Assembly: GCA_905215055.1 (NCBI GenBank)
Contig: CAJMOH010000007.1
Span: forward strand, 1 to 64,000
DNA: 64,000 bases
Direction of reading: 5' to 3'
Source of the DNA: an uncultured bacterium
Lineage (GTDB): Bacteria > Bacillota > Clostridia > Oscillospirales > Acutalibacteraceae
Under the pieces are notes generated by a model. The model was not told where the DNA came from and made no database searches. It saw only the letters and a program-made list of their open reading frames with translations. Every line of letters begins with the position of its first letter. Positions within the stretch are counted from its first letter, which is position 1. Both the position numbers and the translations under genes were made by a program. Shown here one piece after another: positions 46,406-53,118 of the stretch.

Positions 46406-47428
46406 TTAGTTTGCCTCTACCATGACCTTGATGGACTCGCTGCTCATCTGCATGGCAATGGCCTCTGGAAGCTGGTCCAAAGTGAAATGCTGGGTGATGA
46501 TGGGGGCAAAATTGATTTTGCCGCTGTTGATCAGCGCCACCGCCCGGGCGTGAGTGTCCGGATTCACAAAGGAGCCTTTGATGGTCAGCTCCTTCTTGTA
46601 CACGTCAAACAGTGGCAGATCAAAAGCGGCGTCCACCTTCGGCACGCTGAACAGCAGGATGGTGGCGCCCTTTCCCGCGAACTGGAAGGCACTCTTTACA
46701 GCGGGAACATTTCCCACACACTCAATCACCACATCGGCATGGCCTCCCATTGCCTGGCAGAAGCATTCCTCCCAGCCGGGCTGGGTGGGGTTGATGGCGC
46801 TGTCAGCGCCCAGCTGAAGGGAAGCCTGGCGGCGTTTTTCATTTGGCTCGCTGAGAACGATTTTCGACGCGCCGGAAAGCTTGGCCAGCTGCACCATGAT
46901 TAAGCCAATGGCGCCGCCTCCCACCACGCAGACCTTTTGCCCGGCCTTGATTCCCGCCAGGTCGATTCCATGGAGGCAGCAGGCCAAAGGCTCTGCCATA
47001 GCGGCATACTCCCAGGGAACCGAAGGCTCCAGACGGAAGGCTTGGGACGCGGGAATCAGGCTGTACTCCGCGAACCCGCCGTCCCGGGTGACGCCAATGG
47101 CCTCCATGCTTTCACACAGCTGCTTCTTTCCATTTTGACAGTAGGTGCAATGGCCGCAATAGATATTGGGATCCGCCGTAACGTGGTCGCCTACGGAAAA
47201 GCCAGTGACACCCTCCCCCACTTCCACCACCTCGGCAGAATACTCGTGACCAAGCACCACAGGCGGGGTCACGGCGGCAGAGCCAGGCTCTCCATGATAA
47301 ATATGGACATCCGTACCGCAGACACCGCAAATCTTGTTTCGCAGCGCCAATTCCCCCGGTCCGGCATGAGGCGTGGGCAGTTCGGAAACCGTAAACACTC
47401 CATTTCCCATAAAGCGAGCTGCTTTCAT
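46406..47428 (-). CDS. Zinc-dependent medium-chain alcohol/polyol dehydrogenase
   Basis: NAD(P)-dependent oxidoreductase of 340 residues. Catalytic zinc ligands: Cys in GVCGTDVHIY and GHEYSAEVVEVG; structural zinc: four cysteines in NIYCGHCTYCQNGKKQLCE. Rossmann motif VVGGGAIGLIMVQLAK. It resembles sorbitol/threonine dehydrogenase branches; substrate unknown. GGAGG lies 8 bases before ATG 47428. It has its own promoter and is separated from the hydrogenase-like gene by a terminator. Confidence 0.92.
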   Translation of the reverse strand: MKAARFMGNGVFTVSELPTPHAGPGELALRNKICGVCGTDVHIYHGEPGSAAVTPPVVLGHEYSAEVVEVGEGVTGFSVGDHVTADPNIYCGHCTYCQNGKKQLCESMEAIGVTRDGGFAEYSLIPASQAFRLEPSVPWEYAAMAEPLACCLHGIDLAGIKAGQKVCVVGGGAIGLIMVQLAKLSGASKIVLSEPNEKRRQASLQLGADSAINPTQPGWEECFCQAMGGHADVVIECVGNVPAVKSAFQFAGKGATILLFSVPKVDAAFDLPLFDVYKKELTIKGSFVNPDTHARAVALINSGKINFAPIITQHFTLDQLPEAIAMQMSSESIKVMVEAN

Positions 47429-47461
47429 ACAACATTCCTCCCAAATAAGGTTTCTGCTCTT

Positions 47462-47490
47462 TTCATACACCAAATTGAAACGCTTGTCAA
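47462..47490 (-). promoter_or_regulatory. Promoter of the alcohol dehydrogenase gene with overlapping imperfect palindrome
   Basis: TTGACA (47485-47490), a 17-bp spacer and TATGAA (47462-47467) on the minus strand. TTGAAACGCTTGTCAA (47475-47490) is an imperfect CG-centred palindrome overlapping the -35, in the style of LacI/CcpA-family operators. Confidence 0.65.
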
Positions 47491-47494
47491 GCGC

Positions 47495-47529
47495 AAAAAA
47501 GAGCTGCCGTGGAAATCCGCGGCAGCTCT
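47495..47529 (-). terminator. Terminator of the hydrogenase-like operon
   Basis: A 13-bp stem with one wobble pair (47500-47512 with 47517-47529) and five to six T residues in the minus direction, 14 bases after the stop. Confidence 0.93.
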
Positions 47530-47543
47530 AAATGCAGGATCTA

Positions 47544-48989
47544 TTACTTTTTCAGCACGCCAATGGCGTCGGAAATGGTCTTTTCCATGGCCTCTCTGCC
47601 GTACTTGTCCACGTCGGCCTTGTTCTTATCGCCGTGGGTCAAACAGCCAGCGCCGCCAATGCAGCCGCCGATACAGGCCATGCCCTCGATAAAGTTGCCC
47701 TGGAGGACACCCTTGGAGGCTTTCAGCAGGGCCATGCGGCAGGCCTCAATGCCGTCGCAGGGAACCGCCTTCAGGTCGAAGCTTTCCAGCTTCTGCTCCT
47801 TCAGAGCCTGGGCCACGGCGTCGGACAAGCCGCCGCTGCGGGCAAAAATGCGGCCATAATAGGAGGCGTTGTCCAGCACGCCTTCCGGCAGGGACTTCAG
47901 GTCAATGTCCCGGCTGTCAAAGAGGGCCTGCAGCTCCTCGAAGGTGATGGTGCTGTCAATATAGGGCTTCAGCTCTTCCTTCTGGAACTCCATCTTCTTG
48001 GCCGTGCAAGGCCCAATAAAGACGATTTTGGCGTTGGGCGTGGTGTCCTTGATATACTTGGCAATGGTTGCCGCGGGAGACAGGTTGTGGGACACATGCT
48101 CTTTCAACTGGGGGAATTGCTTCTCGATGTAATCCACAAAGGCGGGGCAACAGGAACTGGTGAGGAATCCTTTCTCCGCCAGCTCCGCGGCCTCGGCATA
48201 GGAAACCATATCGGCGCCCAGAGCGGCCTCCACCACATGGAAGAAGCCCAGCTCCTGGATGCCGGTGATCACCTGGCCCAGCTTGGCATAGCTGAACTGG
48301 CTGGAAATGGAGGGGGCCACCACCGCGTAGAGCTTGTAATTCTTGTTGTGGTCGCTCTCTTTAATCAGGTTGACCACGTCAAGGATGAAGGACTTGTCCA
48401 CAATGGCGCCAAAGGGGCATTGATACACGCAGGCACCGCAGGAAATGCAGGTCTCGTTGTCAATCTGAGCCGCGCCGCTGTCCGCCATGCTGATAGCCTT
48501 GATTTTGCAGGCGTTCTCGCAGGGACGCTTTTGGTTGACGATGGCGCTGTAAGGGCAAACCTTGGCGCACTGGCCGCACTCTACACACTTGGATTTGTCA
48601 ATGTGGGCACGCAGATGCTCGTCAAAGGTAATGGCGCCCCGGCGGCAGGCGTCCTCGCAGCGATGGGCAATACAGCCCCGGCAGGCGTCGCTGACATTAT
48701 AGCCGGACATGGGGCATTCATCGCAGGCAATATCAATGACTTCGATGACGTTGGGGTTGTTCTTGTCCCCGCCCATAGCCAGCTTGATCCGCTCCTCCAC
48801 AATGGCGCGCTCCTTGTAGATGCAGCACCGCATGGTGGGCTTCTCCTTGACAATCAGCTTGGGAATCTCGGTATAGGCGTCCAGCAGCCGGTCCTCAAAG
48901 GCGTAGCGGGCAACCTCCCGCAGCACCTTGTACTTCAGGTACTGAACCTGGGTGTCGAACTTTCTGTCTTTAATGGGAACTGAGGCCAT
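47544..48989 (-). CDS. [FeFe]-hydrogenase-like iron-sulfur protein (group B type)
   Basis: A 481-residue multi-cluster protein. Residues about 85-195 hold several cysteine groups for 4Fe-4S clusters (CRGCIAHRCEDAC, CVECGQCAKVCP, CISCGACVYQCP). The C-terminal half has all three H-cluster motifs: L1 TSSCCPAF (C280, C281), L2 GPCTAKKME (C328), L3 EGMACIGGCIGG (C439, C443). All four cluster-binding cysteines are present, so an active hydrogenase is possible; the motif style matches group B. It is the last gene of the run that begins at rex, 38 bases after the phosphatase gene. Redox partner unknown. Confidence 0.88.
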   Translation of the reverse strand: MASVPIKDRKFDTQVQYLKYKVLREVARYAFEDRLLDAYTEIPKLIVKEKPTMRCCIYKERAIVEERIKLAMGGDKNNPNVIEVIDIACDECPMSGYNVSDACRGCIAHRCEDACRRGAITFDEHLRAHIDKSKCVECGQCAKVCPYSAIVNQKRPCENACKIKAISMADSGAAQIDNETCISCGACVYQCPFGAIVDKSFILDVVNLIKESDHNKNYKLYAVVAPSISSQFSYAKLGQVITGIQELGFFHVVEAALGADMVSYAEAAELAEKGFLTSSCCPAFVDYIEKQFPQLKEHVSHNLSPAATIAKYIKDTTPNAKIVFIGPCTAKKMEFQKEELKPYIDSTITFEELQALFDSRDIDLKSLPEGVLDNASYYGRIFARSGGLSDAVAQALKEQKLESFDLKAVPCDGIEACRMALLKASKGVLQGNFIEGMACIGGCIGGAGCLTHGDKNKADVDKYGREAMEKTISDAIGVLKK

Positions 48990-49027
48990 ACGTTATGTAC
49001 CTTTCCTTTCTATACTTGTGGAAACGC

Positions 49028-50200
49028 TTAGAAGTAACTCACCTTGATGCGTTTGCCCATCTGCTTGAGACATTCGCTCAGCTCTTCCACCAGGCGCATC
49101 TTGATGTTGAAATTGATGGGCAGGTTGGGGTTCTGGTGGGCGGGGTTGATGGCCCTTCCCACAAAGAAGTTGATGTCGGTGGCTTCTTCAAACAGCATCC
49201 GCGCAATGAGGGAAGCGCCATCCCGCTTATAGCCCCACTGACTGAAAGAGGCATTGTCAGAGAGGAAATCCTTGGCGTACTCCAGCACCTTGCTGATGGT
49301 GATGACGCCCTCTGTCACCAGGTCCACGCCTTCAATCTTGGCGATGGGCGGGATCTCCGGGTCGAGATAATTCAGGTCTGCCACCATGGGCTTGTGCAAA
49401 AACTCGGAAGCCAGCGTAGAGGTGGTGCCGCCGCAGACAATATGCTTGCCCTCTTTGGAGAAGAACAGCGACAGATACTTGTTGGTGTCCTTCCGGTCCG
49501 AGGGCGGGCCAATCATCAGGTTTACCTGCTGCCGGTCCCGAACCTTCACCACGCAGACCGTGGTGTCGTCTCCCGGATGGCCGCCATACAGGTGGTTACA
49601 CTCCTCCAGCAGAATGGAGGCATAGGTTTTGGCGGTGTAGCTGCTGTCGTACATCATCTCCAAAAAGCTGATGATGTCCTTGCGCTCCCAGCCAAAGTTG
49701 AGGGACTGCCCCACGCCGGCATGGATGGTGCCGTCGCTCATGGTGAACATAAAGTCGTTTTCCTGAAGCTTGATCCTGGATTTGTAGATCATCTTCCCAT
49801 CGATCTCCGTGCCGGTTTTGGGAATCTCCACAAACTTGCCGTCCCGGATCAGGATCAACAGCGGGTTATCATACTGGATGATTTCCGCCTCTTCGTTTTC
49901 AATGATGTGGATGATGGTAAAGGTGGAATAGGCCACGCCCCGCACAGCGCAGACCGGCAGCGTGGAGGCAATGGTGGACACGCAGTCCTCAAGGCGCATG
50001 TTGGCCGCCATCATCGTGGAGATGATTTTTGAGGTCAAGGAAGAGAGAATGTTGGCCTTAACGCCGCTGCCCATTCCGTCCGCCAGAACAATGACGGTGG
50101 AGTTTTCTCCCTGATCGACGATTTCAACCCGGTCGCCGCAGAGCTGCTCTCCCCACTTGTTCAGGCTTAAATATCCAATGTCGGTGCAAAGGTTATTCAT
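49028..50200 (-). CDS. PPM/SpoIIE-type protein phosphatase with unassigned C-terminal domain
   Basis: A 390-residue soluble protein. Residues about 10-220 form a PP2C/SpoIIE phosphatase fold with the metal-binding Asp motifs ADGMGSG (D41), MSDGTIHAG (D156) and GDDTTVCVV (D211, D212), all intact. Residues about 225-390 are a separate domain I do not recognise. It overlaps the end of the sensory hydrogenase gene by 8 bases, so the two are translationally coupled and probably work together. Substrate unknown; phosphoserine or phosphothreonine proteins are expected from the family. Confidence 0.88.
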   Translation of the reverse strand: MNNLCTDIGYLSLNKWGEQLCGDRVEIVDQGENSTVIVLADGMGSGVKANILSSLTSKIISTMMAANMRLEDCVSTIASTLPVCAVRGVAYSTFTIIHIIENEEAEIIQYDNPLLILIRDGKFVEIPKTGTEIDGKMIYKSRIKLQENDFMFTMSDGTIHAGVGQSLNFGWERKDIISFLEMMYDSSYTAKTYASILLEECNHLYGGHPGDDTTVCVVKVRDRQQVNLMIGPPSDRKDTNKYLSLFFSKEGKHIVCGGTTSTLASEFLHKPMVADLNYLDPEIPPIAKIEGVDLVTEGVITISKVLEYAKDFLSDNASFSQWGYKRDGASLIARMLFEEATDINFFVGRAINPAHQNPNLPINFNIKMRLVEELSECLKQMGKRIKVSYF

Positions 50201-51866
50201 CGCGCAAGGAATCCTTCAGATTGGTCAGAGCGATTTTGGTTTCCGCAGTGGTCTCGCCCAGCAAAGAGGCGATTTCCTGCGCCATTCGCATCTGCTTTTC
50301 GATGACCCGGTCTGTCATCTCAATGGTTTGCTGGCTGATCTTTTCCTTGCTCATACGCTCCCGCTCTTCCTCGGTGACGTCCCGCATGATGCAGATAATG
50401 ATGTGATAGCTCTTGTCGTAAATCACCGTTTGCTCTACATAGCGCTTGTACTCGGCCAAATAGACCTTTTCATCCCGCACGCTTTGGCCGGTTGCCATCA
50501 CATCCAGGAATACCTTGGGATCCAGAATGCGGATGACCTGGTCGCCCAGCACGTCAGAGGCGTGGCGGATATTCACAATGTGGCAGGCCGCGGCGTTGAT
50601 CTGCTGCACCTCCAGGTCCTCGTTGAGAACCATAATGCCGTTGGGAGAGGTGCTGATGATGGTGTCGGAGAAGCTCTCGGCCTTCTGGGTCAGGAAGGGC
50701 AGGCACATGTTGATGTCCGCCTTGCCCTGGTACACGGCGATAGCCTTCTCCCGGCAGGTGTTATAGCCGCAGGCGCCGCAGTTCAGCTCCTGCTCCGGGC
50801 TGTTCTTGCCCATCTTGCGGAGGATTTCCTCAATTTCCCGCTCGCCTGGCATCTGGCGGTGCAGGCCGATAAAGCGGTGGTCCTTGATAATATCCTTGCC
50901 GTCGGGCTGGTCCACCACAAAGTCCTTCTTGCCCGCATAGCGGTTGACGGCAATTGTATCCGTGACAGGACGGCGCTTGCTGCGCTCCATCGCGGGACCG
51001 TTGATGCAGCTGCCCGCGCAGATGGACATTTCGATAAAGCACTTCTTCAGGCGGCCCTCCTTAATGTCCTCAACGGCGGCCAGCACATTTTCAATGCCGT
51101 CCACCACCATGTAGGTGTAATCGGGAGAGTCGCAGTTCATGGTGCGGAGAATACCGCCGGTGGTGGGGAACAGACGCGCCCGGCTTTCCTCCAGGTGATC
51201 CTCCCCCTTCTCAATGGTAACGCCCTCCTGCTTGAGCCAGTCGGAAAGCTCCTCAAAGGTAAGCACGCAGTCCACAATGCCGGGATAGGCCTCGGCCTCG
51301 GCCTTTTTGGAAATGCAAGGCCCGATAAAGACCGTCTTGACGCCGGGATGCTCCTGCTTGATTTTCTGACAGTGAGCCTGCATGGGAGACATCACCGTGG
51401 CAAGATAGGGCAGCACCTCGGGATAATATTTTTCCACCAGGGTGTTGACGGAATGGCAGCAGGTGGAGATGATGACCTCCTGCTTGCCCTCGCGGACAAT
51501 GTTTTCATACTCGGTCTTGACAATGGAGGCGCCAATGGCAGTCTCCTCCGCGGCGGCAAAGCCCAGCTGCTTTAAGGCCTTCTCCATGGTGGCAATGGTA
51601 GCGCCAGGATAATTGGCCACAAAAGAAGGGGCAACGCTGGCAATGACAGGGCCGCTCTTTAAAAGGTTGATGGCGGAGGGTACATCGTTGCGGATCTCCT
51701 TGGCGTTTTGGGGACATACCACAAAACACTGGCCGCACAGAATACATTCATCGCTGACAATCTGAGCCTGGCCCGTGGAATATTTGATGGACTTCACCGG
51801 GCAGTGGCGGATACATTTGTAGCAGTTGACACAGTTGGATTTTTTTAACTTCAAATATTCAGCCAT
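50193..51866 (-). CDS. Sensory [FeFe]-hydrogenase with PAS domain (HydS-like, group C type)
   Basis: A 557-residue protein. Domains in order: two 4Fe-4S ferredoxin motifs (12-52), an H-cluster-type domain with L1 STCCHS (C136, C137), L2 GPCISKKAE (C184) and L3 EMSICAGSC (C283, C287), a further 4Fe-4S motif NCGACGYNTC plus C388, a PAS domain (about 395-495) and a C-terminal coiled coil (500-535). This is the layout of sensory hydrogenases in clostridia. The L1 and L3 residues around the cluster differ from those of catalytic enzymes, fitting sensing. ATG 51866 is the first start matching the ferredoxin domain. The output partner is probably the overlapping phosphatase. Confidence 0.9.
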   Translation of the reverse strand: MAEYLKLKKSNCVNCYKCIRHCPVKSIKYSTGQAQIVSDECILCGQCFVVCPQNAKEIRNDVPSAINLLKSGPVIASVAPSFVANYPGATIATMEKALKQLGFAAAEETAIGASIVKTEYENIVREGKQEVIISTCCHSVNTLVEKYYPEVLPYLATVMSPMQAHCQKIKQEHPGVKTVFIGPCISKKAEAEAYPGIVDCVLTFEELSDWLKQEGVTIEKGEDHLEESRARLFPTTGGILRTMNCDSPDYTYMVVDGIENVLAAVEDIKEGRLKKCFIEMSICAGSCINGPAMERSKRRPVTDTIAVNRYAGKKDFVVDQPDGKDIIKDHRFIGLHRQMPGEREIEEILRKMGKNSPEQELNCGACGYNTCREKAIAVYQGKADINMCLPFLTQKAESFSDTIISTSPNGIMVLNEDLEVQQINAAACHIVNIRHASDVLGDQVIRILDPKVFLDVMATGQSVRDEKVYLAEYKRYVEQTVIYDKSYHIIICIMRDVTEEERERMSKEKISQQTIEMTDRVIEKQMRMAQEIASLLGETTAETKIALTNLKDSLRDE

Positions 51867-51909
51867 GTGGGAACAACCTCTCCGTTGAAAAGTAGGGGCC
51901 TGGCACGGC

Positions 51910-51946
51910 AAACTCCATCAATGCCGTTTTGCCATTGATGGAGTTT
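51910..51946 (-). promoter_or_regulatory. Long perfect stem-loop in the leader of the sensory hydrogenase gene
   Basis: 14-bp perfect arms (51910-51923 with 51933-51946) around a 9-nt loop, in the 97-base gap between two genes of the run. No T run follows, so it is not a classical terminator; it may set an mRNA processing or stability boundary. Confidence 0.75.
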
Positions 51947-51963
51947 CCTGCGTGATCGCGTTG

Positions 51964-52206
51964 TTATTGTACTTTGGGAAGGATTTCCTTTTCGAAGAAT
52001 TCCTTCGTGGTCTCAGGAGACAGGGAATACAGCTTGTCATCCAGAGTGACGTTGACGCCGTTCACGCAGTTGCCCATGCAGAAGGTGCCGCCCAGCTCCA
52101 CCTTGTCCTCCAGGTGGTTTTCTTTTACCAGGTACTGAAGCTCTTCCACAATCTGGCGAGAACCCTTCAAATGGCAGGAGCTGCCGATGCAAATGGTACA
52201 TTTCAT
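51964..52206 (-). CDS. Thioredoxin-fold [2Fe-2S] ferredoxin (NuoE-like)
   Basis: An 80-residue protein with the four-cysteine pattern of NuoE/HydC-type ferredoxins: CIGSSC near the N-terminus (C6, C11) and CMGNCVNGVNV (C43, C47). It carries one electron and normally belongs to NADH-linked hydrogenase or dehydrogenase complexes; here it could pass electrons to or from the hydrogenase-like proteins downstream. AGGAGG is 10 bases before the ATG. Confidence 0.88.
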   Translation of the reverse strand: MKCTICIGSSCHLKGSRQIVEELQYLVKENHLEDKVELGGTFCMGNCVNGVNVTLDDKLYSLSPETTKEFFEKEILPKVQ

Positions 52207-52253
52207 AATAATGTCATCCTCCTAAAAAGACGATTCGTTTTTATAAAGAGCAG

Positions 52254-52281
52254 CCGCACCCTGCTCCCCGGCAGGGTACGG
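52254..52281 (-). promoter_or_regulatory. Stem-loop ahead of the hydrogenase part of the run
   Basis: An 11-bp stem with one wobble pair (52254-52264 with 52271-52281) and a 6-nt loop, in the 138-base gap after the kinase gene. The following bases are T-poor, so it is a weak terminator or a leader structure. No convincing promoter is seen in the gap. Confidence 0.6.
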
Positions 52282-52344
52282 AAACTCTTTTGCAGCGGAA
52301 TAAAAGATCGTTAGGCCGTTGAAGCGGACATGGAGACAAATCGA

Positions 52345-53097
52345 TTATTCGTACTCCACCACATTGACCCAGTGCATGAGGAACTCCCGCTCCTCGGGCT
52401 TGCCCTTGACGGACTGGGAGGCAGCCACGATAGGCAGCCACTTCTGCACATACTGCTTGGCGGTATCGGTCTTTTTGCAGAACAGATCCAGATACTTCTC
52501 GGCGGTCTCAATGTCCCCGGCCAGCCAGAACAGCAGGTAGGTGCGGGCGGCATCGGCGCTGGCGTTGCCCTGGGTCACATGGGCCCAGTCCAGCACGGAC
52601 CAGCTTTCGCCATCGGGAGAGATCACCACATTGGTGGGGTTGAAGTCGCCGTGGCAAACCTTGTTGTGATTGGGCATGGAGGCCAGGCGGGAATCCAGCT
52701 CATAGCGGGTGGTGGCGTCCAGACCGGTCTGGGCAATCTTCCGCTTCATCTTTTCCTTCAGCCGGTTGAGCATGGGGCAGGTCTTGGACTGAACCTCAAT
52801 CTGGATGTCCACAAACTTCTCCAGGTACTCATCCTTTTTCTCAGGGTTCTCAGCCATCAGCTGGGCAATGGTCTTGCCCTCGGCATAGTCGGTGACAATG
52901 GCCCACTTGCCGTCAATCTTGGTGACCTCTTCCAGAGCGGGAATGGGCAGGCCGGTCTCTTCCACACGGGCAATGTTCAGGGCCTCGTTGAGAATGTCGG
53001 CCTTGGAGTAGCCCTCGTCAAACACCTTAATGACAAGCGCTCCATCCCGGTAGATGGTCTTGGAATTACGAACTGCGATAACCTTTTCCAGTTTCAT
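52345..53097 (-). CDS. Aminoglycoside phosphotransferase-fold kinase
   Basis: A 250-residue kinase of the APH/choline kinase superfamily. The catalytic loop is VCHGDFNPTNVV (H149, D151) and the metal-binding Asp is in VLDWAHV (D170); a Lys in ALVIKVFDEG (K24) fits the ATP-binding lysine. Everything needed for phosphotransfer is present. Members act on small molecules or proteins; the target is unknown. It lies 21 bases after adhE on the same strand, so it is probably cotranscribed with it. Confidence 0.85.
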   Translation of the reverse strand: MKLEKVIAVRNSKTIYRDGALVIKVFDEGYSKADILNEALNIARVEETGLPIPALEEVTKIDGKWAIVTDYAEGKTIAQLMAENPEKKDEYLEKFVDIQIEVQSKTCPMLNRLKEKMKRKIAQTGLDATTRYELDSRLASMPNHNKVCHGDFNPTNVVISPDGESWSVLDWAHVTQGNASADAARTYLLFWLAGDIETAEKYLDLFCKKTDTAKQYVQKWLPIVAASQSVKGKPEEREFLMHWVNVVEYE

Positions 53098-53118
53098 AGT
53101 GATAACTCCTCCGTTATA

